Below, piece after piece: positions 1-5,856 of a stretch of DNA of 6,406 nucleotides; within the stretch, counting starts at the first letter, position 1, and each line of letters begins with the position of its first letter. The translations under genes were made by a program, and so were the position numbers. The notes under the pieces are model-generated. The model saw only the letters and a list, made by a program, of their open reading frames with translations, made no database searches and was not told the DNA's origin. Origin of the DNA: Lachnospiraceae bacterium (GTDB taxonomy: Bacteria > Bacillota > Clostridia > Lachnospirales > Lachnospiraceae); assembly GCA_022790905.1 (NCBI GenBank), contig JAAVYC010000040.1:1-6406 (forward strand), in the 5' to 3' direction.

Positions 1-90
1 GCCAGGTCATGCCCCGTAGCTTGCTGCGGGTATTTGACTTATGTATTTCCTATCTATTTAATATGATATCACTTTGCTCTCAAACCGTCT
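1..90. other. Intergenic left edge, no gene supported
   Basis: This stretch lies beyond the terminator of the LytTR/DUF3021 unit. A forward frame is open from base 3 to about 92, with an ATG at 9-11, but its start lies inside the hairpin at 13-30, it has no ribosome binding site, and its translation resembles no family I know. Apart from that hairpin and an 8-bp palindrome (TGATATCA, 64-71), I see nothing interpretable. Whatever gene lies to the left is outside the window. Confidence 0.5.
13..30. repeat. Short GC-rich stem-loop, possible dispersed hairpin repeat
   Basis: Bases 13-19 pair with 24-30 to give a 7-bp stem (one G-T wobble, 17 with 26) closed by a CTTG tetraloop. It stands in otherwise AT-rich sequence beyond the end of the DUF3021 gene. 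It is not followed by a T-run on either strand, so it is not a convincing intrinsic terminator. My impression is that very similar CCCGTAGCTTGCTGCGGG-like hairpins recur in clostridial genomes, which would make this a dispersed repeat, but that cannot be tested from one copy. Confidence 0.4.
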
Positions 91-142
91 AATATAAAAG
101 AAAAACAGCCTGTTATAGATAATATCTATAGCAGACTGCTTT
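91..142 (-). terminator. Intrinsic terminator of the LytTR/DUF3021 unit
   Basis: Bases 106-120 pair with 124-138 around the three-base loop 121-123. The only breaks are 109/135 and, in the minus-strand transcript, 113/131. Pairing can extend outward to 102/142 past one further mismatch. Read on the minus strand, the stem is followed at 105-91 by TTTTTCTTTTATATT. A long stem plus a T-rich run starting 18 bases after the DUF3021 stop codon is the expected layout of a Rho-independent terminator. On the plus strand the stem is followed by TTCACATTTTCCC, which is less convincing, so I assign it to the minus strand. Confidence 0.8.
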
Positions 143-159
143 CACATTTTCCCGTTCTC

Positions 160-606
160 TTATTTTAATTTTGTATTTATTTTATTTATCATATTTTTAA
201 AAACAAGATATTCCACTAGCCATATCACCGCAAATATCGCAGCAAATATTCCAAAATAACTCAGAAATCCCGCAACGCTGTGTTCCATCCAATAGGTGAC
301 ATAGGAGATTGGCATCATCGCAATCGAACTGATCAGAAAATAAACTCCTGTCTGTTTTACAATACTCCAGTCATCCAATTCCCAGATTATGGAACCCGCC
401 GCAAAAGCCGCACCCAAAAGTCCGCTCAGAACAGTCTGCAAAATAACCGCATTGATTTCATTTCCCGCCCTTTCGATCAACTCAGGCACACAGGGCATAT
501 ATCCTCCCTCTCCCTTGAAAAAAGAGAATGCAATGGCAATCACATACCCCAGCGCAATTCCAATCGGGACTCCAAGAATTCCCCGCAATAGTGCTTTTAT
601 TTTCAT
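160..606 (-). CDS. DUF3021 family four-helix membrane protein
   Basis: This 148-residue protein is very hydrophobic, with four likely membrane helices at about 9-31, 52-74, 86-107 and 113-137. Charged or polar residues lie between and after them, and the tail is basic (NKINTKLK). The segment WELDDWSIVKQTG (75-87) is the kind of Trp/acidic/Trp block I associate with DUF3021. The length also fits that family, whose biochemical role is unknown to me. It lies nine bases after the LytTR gene. Its ribosome binding site GAGGTG (612-617) overlaps that gene's TGA stop and sits 5 nt before the ATG, which suggests translational coupling. DUF3021 genes commonly sit beside stand-alone LytTR regulators. 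By analogy with streptococcal LytTR regulator/membrane-inhibitor pairs, it may sense a membrane signal and restrain its partner; that is inference. The gene looks more AT-rich than the hem genes. Confidence 0.85.
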   Translation of the reverse strand: MKIKALLRGILGVPIGIALGYVIAIAFSFFKGEGGYMPCVPELIERAGNEINAVILQTVLSGLLGAAFAAGSIIWELDDWSIVKQTGVYFLISSIAMMPISYVTYWMEHSVAGFLSYFGIFAAIFAVIWLVEYLVFKNMINKINTKLK

Positions 607-615
607 TTTTTCACC

Positions 616-1056
616 TCATATTCCCAATAATTTCTTAATTTTTGTAACATATCGCCTTGACACATAAGTAACCGTGTCATTTGACAGCTTCACACAAATA
701 GTCCCCGTGATACTCAAGTCAAAATTTTTCACTCTCTCAAGATTGATGATCTCGGAATTAGAAATACGGACAAATTTACTTTCATCGAGCTGCTCCTCTA
801 ATTCATAGAGCCTTGAGCGAATCACATATCTCCCATTTTCTGTAACGGCAAATACTTTACCGGAATTGGCATAAATATGAATCACTTCCTCCTGCTTTAG
901 CATTTCAAATTTGTCGTCTTTAAATCCTGCGATGATTTGAGGAGTATCTTTCGAGAGTTTTTTTAACATATGATTGATCTCCTCTGTCATCTTATCCGTT
1001 ATAATGATAATCCTGGGCTCTGTGCAGAGACTGTCAATTTTTATCTCAATTTGCAT
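616..1056 (-). CDS. Stand-alone LytTR-domain transcriptional regulator
   Basis: This 146-residue protein has a small N-terminal segment (about 1-48, including PRIIIITDKMTEEIN). A LytTR DNA-binding domain follows (about 50-146). Recognisable LytTR landmarks are the VIHIYANSGKVFAVT strand region (58-72), the YELEEQL segment (84-90), FVRISNSEIINLERVK (95-110) and the closing VSRRYVTKIKKLLG (132-145). There is no phosphoacceptor receiver domain, so it is not a classical AgrA/VirR-type response regulator and must be controlled in another way. The ATG is preceded by an excellent AAGGAGG at 1064-1070 with 7-nt spacing. Its own promoter and a candidate LytTR operator lie immediately upstream, which suggests autoregulation. 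The next gene encodes a DUF3021 membrane protein, the usual partner of this type of regulator. Domain assignment is confident; target genes other than itself are unknown. Confidence 0.92.
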   Translation of the reverse strand: MQIEIKIDSLCTEPRIIIITDKMTEEINHMLKKLSKDTPQIIAGFKDDKFEMLKQEEVIHIYANSGKVFAVTENGRYVIRSRLYELEEQLDESKFVRISNSEIINLERVKNFDLSITGTICVKLSNDTVTYVSRRYVTKIKKLLGI

Positions 1057-1082
1057 CAGACCACCTCCTTGTTCTCCTGCTC

Positions 1083-1111
1083 ATATTAATCAAAAAAAAT
1101 TCTCTTGGCAA
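1083..1111 (-). promoter_or_regulatory. Sigma-A-type promoter for the LytTR/DUF3021 unit
   Basis: On the minus strand, TTGCCA (1106-1111) and TAATAT (1083-1088) are separated by exactly 17 bp, each one or two bases from consensus. The spacer contains a run of eight T residues. Transcription would begin near 1076, leaving a leader of about 20 nt that contains the AAGGAGG ribosome binding site (1064-1070) before the ATG at 1056. No other well-spaced pair was seen in the intergenic region. Confidence 0.75.
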
Positions 1112-1121
1112 TTGATTTGCA

Positions 1122-1159
1122 ATAGGTGGTCGATTTGGGAATATAAGTGGCCAAATTGG
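1122..1159 (-). promoter_or_regulatory. Candidate LytTR operator: two direct repeats, 21-bp pitch
   Basis: Bases 1122-1138 (plus strand ATAGGTGGTCGATTTGG) and 1143-1159 (ATAAGTGGCCAAATTGG) match at 13 of 17 positions, start to start 21 bp apart, or two turns of the helix. The proximal copy ends 10 bp upstream of the -35 box. LytTR-family regulators (AgrA, VirR, LytR types) bind pairs of direct repeats at about this spacing just upstream of -35, and the gene downstream encodes a LytTR protein. The repeats and spacing are seen directly; binding by this regulator is inferred. Confidence 0.65.
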
Positions 1160-1161
1160 CC
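1149..1161. other. Perfect 13-bp palindrome overlapping the distal repeat
   Basis: GGCCAA-A-TTGGCC is a perfect inverted repeat around the central base 1155. It overlaps the distal direct repeat of the LytTR operator. As RNA it could form only a 5-bp stem with a 3-nt loop. On the plus strand it runs into TTTTT (1162-1166), but no plus-strand gene precedes it. On the minus strand, coming out of hemL, no T-run follows, so it is at best a weak terminator for the hem operon. It may simply be part of the protein-binding site. Confidence 0.45.
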
Positions 1162-1201
1162 TTTTTCATCTAAATTCACAGAGTTCTTTTCGTTGATCTA
1201 T

Positions 1202-2479
1202 CTAAACTCCTTTGGAATACGCACGAATTGCATGACAAGTTTTCTCAATGTCTTCGTCTGTATGCGCCGCAGATACAAACATTGCCTCGAACTGAGACGG
1301 AGCCAAATAGATTCCCTGATCGAGCATAAACCGGAAATACTCTGCATAGCGCTTCGTATCCGATATAACTGCACTCTGATAGTCATTCACAACACGATCC
1401 GTAAAAAAGACACTCAGCAAGGAACCAACCCGATTGACGCAAACCCGCTCTTTCCAGCTTTCTCTCATAGCATCTTCGAGTTGTTTTGCCTTTCTCTCCA
1501 ATTCCACATAGATTTTTGGATTTTCTTTTAATACCGTCAATGTCGCAATTCCAGCCGTCGTCGCAATCGGATTTCCCGACAGAGTACCCGCCTGATAAAC
1601 CGAGCCAATCGGCGAGACCGTCTCCATGATTTCCCGTTTTCCGCCGTATACCCCAATTGGCATACCGCCTCCCACTATTTTTCCCAATGTAATTAAATCT
1701 GGCGTAATCTGATAATATCCGCTGGCTCCCGAGAGTCCCAGTCGAAATCCCGTAATCACTTCATCAAAAATCAAAAGCGCCTCATTTTCTTCCGTAAGTT
1801 CCCGCAAAAATTCCAGATACCCGGATTTTGGCGGCACAACTCCCATATTTGCGGCCACTGGTTCTATCACAACCGCCGCAATTTCCCCTTTATATAACTT
1901 GAAAAATCTGCTCACCGACTCTTCATCGTTGTAATCTGCCACTAACGTGTTCTTCGTATAGTCCAACGGCACCCCTGCGCTGTCAGGAACTGCCGTAGTC
2001 AGAGCCGCAGAACCCGCTTTTACCAGCAGTCCATCGGAATGACCGTGATAGCAGCCTTTGAATTTTATAATCTTATCCTTTCCCGTATAGCCCCTTGCGA
2101 CACGGATCGCGCTCATCACCGCCTCTGTCCCGGAACTCACAAGGCGAAGCATCTCCATAGGCGGCAGCAGCTCATGGATCAGCTTAGCCAGTATGGTCTC
2201 CTTTTCCGTAGGCGCGCCAAAACTAAGTCCATCCTCACACGCTTTCTGCACCTCTTTTACCACTTGTGGATGGGCATGTCCCAAAATGCCAGGACCCCAG
2301 GAACATACATAATCAATGTACTCATTCCCATCTACATCTACAATTTTAGAACCTTTTGCCTGAGAGATAAAACGAGGAGTCTCTGTTACGTTGCCATAAG
2401 CACGAACAGGACTGTTCACACCTCCTGGCATCCATCTCCTGGCTTCTTCAAACATTTCTTTTGATTTTTCTTTTTTCAT
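1202..2479 (-). CDS. hemL: Glutamate-1-semialdehyde 2,1-aminomutase
   Basis: HemL is the PLP enzyme that moves the amino group of glutamate-1-semialdehyde to give 5-aminolevulinate, the second step of the C5 pathway in the cytoplasm. The 425-residue length is normal. Family landmarks are MPGGVNSPVRA (17-27), the WGPGILGHAHP block (61-71), SSGTEAVMSAIRVAR (115-129), CYHGHSD (143-149), FDEVITGFR (238-246), TLGKIVGGGMPIG (264-276) with Lys267 as the expected PLP Schiff-base lysine, and GTLSGNP (298-304). The ATG overlaps the hemB stop as ATGA and has GAAGGAGAG at 2486-2494, so I prefer it to an in-frame GTG seven codons upstream. It is the last gene of the operon. No clear terminator follows before the promoter of the LytTR gene. 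The other class-III aminotransferases are excluded by the MPGGVNSPVRA start and the overall match. Confidence 0.98.
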   Translation of the reverse strand: MKKEKSKEMFEEARRWMPGGVNSPVRAYGNVTETPRFISQAKGSKIVDVDGNEYIDYVCSWGPGILGHAHPQVVKEVQKACEDGLSFGAPTEKETILAKLIHELLPPMEMLRLVSSGTEAVMSAIRVARGYTGKDKIIKFKGCYHGHSDGLLVKAGSAALTTAVPDSAGVPLDYTKNTLVADYNDEESVSRFFKLYKGEIAAVVIEPVAANMGVVPPKSGYLEFLRELTEENEALLIFDEVITGFRLGLSGASGYYQITPDLITLGKIVGGGMPIGVYGGKREIMETVSPIGSVYQAGTLSGNPIATTAGIATLTVLKENPKIYVELERKAKQLEDAMRESWKERVCVNRVGSLLSVFFTDRVVNDYQSAVISDTKRYAEYFRFMLDQGIYLAPSQFEAMFVSAAHTDEDIEKTCHAIRAYSKGV

Positions 2480-3450
2480 GAAAGACTCTCCTTCAGCCAC
2501 TCTGCGACATCCAACGCATGATATGTAATAATGATATTGGCTCCTGCCCTTTTCATTGCTGTCATATTCTCCATGACAATACGTTTTTCATCGATAAATC
2601 CTTTTTCGGCCGCAGCTTTGACCAGTGCATATTCACCGCTCACATTGTATGTGACAAGCGGCAGCTTAAACCGCAAAGACGCTTCTTTTACTACATCTAA
2701 ATAGGCAAGCGCCGGCTTAACCATAATCATATCCGCCCCTTCCCAGATATCGGCCTCGATTTCACGCATCGCCTCTCTCCCGTTAGCGCAATCCATCTGA
2801 TAAGTCTTGCGATCTCCAAATCCCGGTGCCGAATGGGCGGCATCTCGAAACGGCGAATAGTAGGCAGAAGCAAATTTTGCACTATATGCCATAATCGGGA
2901 TATCAAAAAACCCGGCCCCATCCAACTTTTCCCGTATAAATCCCACACGACCGTCCATCATATCACTCGGTGCGATGATATCCGCTCCGGCGTCAGCAAG
3001 GCTCACCGACATCTTTGCCAAAAGCGGCAGCGTCTCGTCATTTAATATTTTTCCGTCCGCGATCAATCCACAGTGTCCATGAGATGTATATTCACATAGA
3101 CATACATCTACAATCACCAAAATATCGGGATAATTCTTTTTTATGTAACGGACTGCTTCTTGTACCACGCCGTGCTCCCGGTATGCCTCACTTCCCACCT
3201 CATCTTTATGCTTCGGGATTCCAAAAAGCAAAACTCCTAAAACTCCACTCTCTTTGACACGGTCCATCTCTTCCTCTAAGCGATCCACCGAATATTGACA
3301 GATCCCCGGCATGGATTCCACCGGATTCTTGATATTTTCTCCCTCGATCACAAAAATTGGATAGATCAAATCCTCTGTTTGCACACGATTCTCCCGTACC
3401 AGACTTCTCATCTGTTCGCTGACACGCAGTCTTCTAAGTCTGTTTTTCAT
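2476..3450 (-). CDS. hemB: Delta-aminolevulinic acid dehydratase (porphobilinogen synthase)
   Basis: HemB condenses two molecules of 5-aminolevulinate to porphobilinogen. The protein is 324 residues, the normal length. It opens with RLRRLRVSEQMRSLVRE (4-20). The DVCLCEYTSHGHCG block (115-128) carries the three cysteines Cys117, Cys119 and Cys127 that bind catalytic zinc in the zinc-type enzymes. Lys192 in AYSAKFASAYYSPFR (188-202) and Lys245 in MIMVKP (241-246) match the two Schiff-base active-site lysines. VTYNVSGEYA (266-275) and the ENMTAMKRAGA block (294-304) are also typical. The ATG is chosen because AGAAGGAGG lies 6 nt before it (3457-3465). The in-frame GTG at 3466-3468 would place the start codon at the edge of that site. 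The first 17 bp overlap the end of the cobA-hemD gene, and its TGA overlaps the hemL ATG. Confidence 0.98.
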   Translation of the reverse strand: MKNRLRRLRVSEQMRSLVRENRVQTEDLIYPIFVIEGENIKNPVESMPGICQYSVDRLEEEMDRVKESGVLGVLLFGIPKHKDEVGSEAYREHGVVQEAVRYIKKNYPDILVIVDVCLCEYTSHGHCGLIADGKILNDETLPLLAKMSVSLADAGADIIAPSDMMDGRVGFIREKLDGAGFFDIPIMAYSAKFASAYYSPFRDAAHSAPGFGDRKTYQMDCANGREAMREIEADIWEGADMIMVKPALAYLDVVKEASLRFKLPLVTYNVSGEYALVKAAAEKGFIDEKRIVMENMTAMKRAGANIIITYHALDVAEWLKESLS

Positions 3451-4978
3451 CAAAATCCTCCTTCTCACAAGCTAAAATTTTTTGTACAATTCCTTCTACC
3501 GTATGACAATCTGCTACCACTATCTTTTTTTTCGTTTTAGGCAGCATTTCTCTCAAAACCTTTTTCGTCTGATCTCCAATAGAGACCATCGTTCCCTGGA
3601 ATTCTTCCCACAGTTTTCTTTTATATAAAAATTCTTTTTTCTCTAAAAATCCTTGTACTCCAAAAGCACTCGCAAAAACCAAATAGTCCAACACCGAAAC
3701 GCTCTCCCACAAAAGTTCTACGATATTTTCTTCCACTTTCGCCTGATAAATGGATAAATCCTCATATGGAATCCCCGCCTTATCCCAGACCTTTTCCAAT
3801 TCTTTCGAACCGTTTTTTGCCCGGAGTACACAGATGTGCTCTCCTGCTTTTAACTCTTTCATCAGTCCGACCGCTAACTCTTTCACGGTATAATCCTTCG
3901 GTATATAATCCGCCCTAATTCCGTACTCCCAGAGCGCTTTTTTGGTTCCCTCACCGATCACCGCATATTTTAGATGGCCTAGCATACGTCTGTCCATTCC
4001 GAGTTCTCGTATCTGTTTAAAAAATTGCTGCACACCATTCGCACTGGTAAAAACCAGCCAGTGAACTGTCCTCCACATAAGATTTTCTTTTCTCCAACGA
4101 TTTTTTAACGTATCCGTTGGCACAATTTTCAGATGTGGAGCCACAAAAACATTTGCTCCTAATTCTTTCAGAGCCCTTTCGAGCTTTTTTACGATATGGG
4201 AGGTCCCTGTCACTCCAATTCTGCAACCGGCAAGAGGTAAACGCTCAGACTGCATGTGATAAGCTGACACTTTACCGACCACAAAGACTGCCGGGGGCCT
4301 TACCGCCTCCAATCTCGATAATTCCAGAATTGTATCAAGCGTCCCGTCAATTCTGCGCTGATATATAGTGCTCCCCCGCTCCACGATCGAGACTGGAGTA
4401 TCGGCCGGCTTCCCATGTTCTAAAAGCTGTCTCACAATCTCTTGCAGATTTCCAACTCCCATTAAAAAAACCAGCGTTCCATCCAACGAGGCGTATTGTT
4501 CCAATTGCTCTGTGATTCCCTGTTCTGCCGTATGGCCTGTAATGACATGAAAACTCCTCGCCACTTTTCTGTGTGTCACTGGAATCCCAGCCAAAGCCGG
4601 AACCGCAATCGAAGACGTAATGCCCGGTACGACTTCATAAGGGATTCCCTCTTTTTCCAAGGCGAGAATCTCTTCCCCGCCTCTTCCAAACACAAAAGGA
4701 TCTCCCCCTTTTAGGCGAACTACACGTTTGCCCTCTAAGGATTTTTTTCGTAGCAGACTGTTGATCTTCTCCTGTATACACTGATGGGCACCTTCCCGCT
4801 TTCCAACTAAGATCTTTTCACAAGTCTCTGGAACTTCCAATAATAACATTGGATTGATCAGTCTGTCATACAAAAGCACTTCCGCCTGTCCTAAAAGTTC
4901 CGCTCCTCTGACGCTCAAAAGCCCTGTATCTCCCGGTCCTGCCCCGATTAAATATACTTTTCCTCTATCTCTTCTCAA
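3434..4978 (-). CDS. cobA-hemD: Uroporphyrinogen-III C-methyltransferase / uroporphyrinogen-III synthase fusion
   Basis: A 514-residue two-domain enzyme. Residues about 7-245 are a SUMT (CobA) methyltransferase that uses SAM to convert uroporphyrinogen III to precorrin-2. Its motifs are VYLIGAGPGDTGLLS (8-22), VVRLKGGDPFVFGRGGEE (86-103), EVVPGITSS (115-123), FLMGVGNL (171-178) and ERGSTIYQRRIDGTL (200-214). Residues about 249-505 are HemD, which closes hydroxymethylbilane to uroporphyrinogen III. It is recognised from RIGVTGT (253-259), WLVFTSANGVQQFF (307-320), YAVIGEGTKKAL (338-349), VLRAKNGSKEL (384-394) and LVFASAFGVQGFL (433-445). The HemD half is the less conserved one, as usual. I choose the TTG at 4976-4978: its TTGA overlaps the hemC TGA, AGAGGT lies 9 nt upstream, and the SUMT strand begins only seven residues later. 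An earlier in-frame TTG at 5023 would add 15 atypical residues. The fusion couples ring closure to the siroheme/B12 branch. Confidence 0.95.
   Translation of the reverse strand: MRRDRGKVYLIGAGPGDTGLLSVRGAELLGQAEVLLYDRLINPMLLLEVPETCEKILVGKREGAHQCIQEKINSLLRKKSLEGKRVVRLKGGDPFVFGRGGEEILALEKEGIPYEVVPGITSSIAVPALAGIPVTHRKVARSFHVITGHTAEQGITEQLEQYASLDGTLVFLMGVGNLQEIVRQLLEHGKPADTPVSIVERGSTIYQRRIDGTLDTILELSRLEAVRPPAVFVVGKVSAYHMQSERLPLAGCRIGVTGTSHIVKKLERALKELGANVFVAPHLKIVPTDTLKNRWRKENLMWRTVHWLVFTSANGVQQFFKQIRELGMDRRMLGHLKYAVIGEGTKKALWEYGIRADYIPKDYTVKELAVGLMKELKAGEHICVLRAKNGSKELEKVWDKAGIPYEDLSIYQAKVEENIVELLWESVSVLDYLVFASAFGVQGFLEKKEFLYKRKLWEEFQGTMVSIGDQTKKVLREMLPKTKKKIVVADCHTVEGIVQKILACEKEDFDEKQT
3457..3465 (-). 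promoter_or_regulatory. Ribosome binding site that fixes the hemB start
   Basis: AGAAGGAGG on the minus strand, six bases before the ATG at 3448-3450. It lies within the last codons of the cobA-hemD gene, so hemB translation begins while the upstream reading frame is being finished. It rules out the GTG at 3466-3468 as the start. Confidence 0.85.
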
Positions 4979-5856
4979 TTTACGCCGACCTCTTCTAATA
5001 ACCTGTCCGCAAGCTCCAGACAATCTTCTTTTTTCCCCGAGATATTTCCTCGACGAAACTTCCCCTTTTCTTCCATAAATAAATGAATCTCAATCTCCTC
5101 TTTTTCCACTCTAGCATACACTCCGATTGGTTCATGGCAGCCCGCATCGAGCTTTTTTAAAATATAGCGCTCCGTCTTTAATTCGATCTCTGCTTTTTTG
5201 TCGCTGCAAGCCGCAAAAAACGCTCTCAGTGTATCCTCTTTTCGCCCCTCTACTGCCACAATTCCCTGTCCGCCTGATGGAACCATCTCTTCACAGGAAA
5301 AATAATGGTAAGACAGATCCCCCTCTTTTTCCAATTCGAGACGCTTTAGTCCGGCAGCCGCCAACACAATGCCATCGTAGAGTCCCCGCCTTAACTTTTC
5401 GATTCTAGTTGTGACATTTCCGCGCAATAGCTGACATCTTGCGCACATCCTGCTCTCAATCTGCGCCTTGCGTCTTGGGCTGCTCGTCCCAATCACCATT
5501 TTTTTCGCGTCATCGAAACAAATTCCTTCTCGCGTAATCAAGACATCTCTGGCATCTGCTCTCTCTGACACCATCCAGATATCCAGGCCATCTGACAGAT
5601 CTTTTGGCATGTCCTTTGCACTGTGTACGACGACGTCGATTCTATCTTCCAAAATCGCCTCTTCTAATTCCTTGACAAATGCTCCCTTTCCTCCAAATTC
5701 TATCAGTGATGTGTAAAGCATTTTATCGCCTTTTGTCTGCATTGGGATAACCTCAAAGACGAAATCCGGATATTTGTCTTTTATTCTTTGCATAACCATC
5801 TCGGTCTGCTTCAGCGCTAAAGCGCTCGTCCTCGTTCCAATTCTAATCGTTCTCAT
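4975..5856 (-). CDS. hemC: Hydroxymethylbilane synthase (porphobilinogen deaminase)
   Basis: HemC polymerises four porphobilinogens into hydroxymethylbilane on a covalent dipyrromethane cofactor. The protein is 293 residues, slightly short for the family. Landmarks are IRIGTRTSALALKQ (4-17), QTKGD (40-44), FGGKGAFVKELE (54-65), VVHSAKDMP (76-84) with Asp82 as the expected catalytic aspartate, ADARDVLI (100-107), IGTSSPRRKAQI (122-133), LRGNVTTRIEKL (144-155), PSGGQGIVAVEGR (193-205) and AGCHEPIG (238-245), where Cys240 is the expected cofactor attachment site. The ATG at 5854-5856 fits the family N-terminus and has AGGGAG 5 nt upstream (5862-5867); a longer in-frame start at 5928 is rejected. 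Its first 14 bp overlap the precorrin-2 dehydrogenase gene, and its TGA overlaps the TTG of cobA-hemD. A Cys pair (Cys138 and Cys141) lies just before LRGNV. Confidence 0.98.
   Translation of the reverse strand: MRTIRIGTRTSALALKQTEMVMQRIKDKYPDFVFEVIPMQTKGDKMLYTSLIEFGGKGAFVKELEEAILEDRIDVVVHSAKDMPKDLSDGLDIWMVSERADARDVLITREGICFDDAKKMVIGTSSPRRKAQIESRMCARCQLLRGNVTTRIEKLRRGLYDGIVLAAAGLKRLELEKEGDLSYHYFSCEEMVPSGGQGIVAVEGRKEDTLRAFFAACSDKKAEIELKTERYILKKLDAGCHEPIGVYARVEKEEIEIHLFMEEKGKFRRGNISGKKEDCLELADRLLEEVGVN

Noticed and set aside
34..62. Plus-strand promoter-like pair TTGACT, 17 bp, TTTAAT
   Set aside because: No plus-strand gene follows; downstream are the minus-strand terminator and the DUF3021 gene in antisense. 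The match is likely chance in AT-rich DNA.
1149..1166. GGCCAA-A-TTGGCC plus TTTTT as a plus-strand terminator
   Set aside because: The stem can be only 5 bp with a 3-nt loop, and there is no plus-strand gene to terminate; overlap with the LytTR repeat is a better explanation.
974..1531. Plus-strand open frame of 185 codons across the LytTR start, the intergenic region and the end of hemL
   Set aside because: It lies antisense to two well-supported genes and crosses their promoter region, and its translation shows no recognisable family.
2039..2464. Plus-strand open frame of 141 codons inside hemL
   Set aside because: It is antisense to a fully conserved hemL, its composition is typical of a shadow frame, and no ribosome binding site or family match is visible.
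3451..3468. GTG start for HemB, six codons upstream
   Set aside because: It sits at the edge of the AGAAGGAGG that clearly serves the ATG at 3448-3450.
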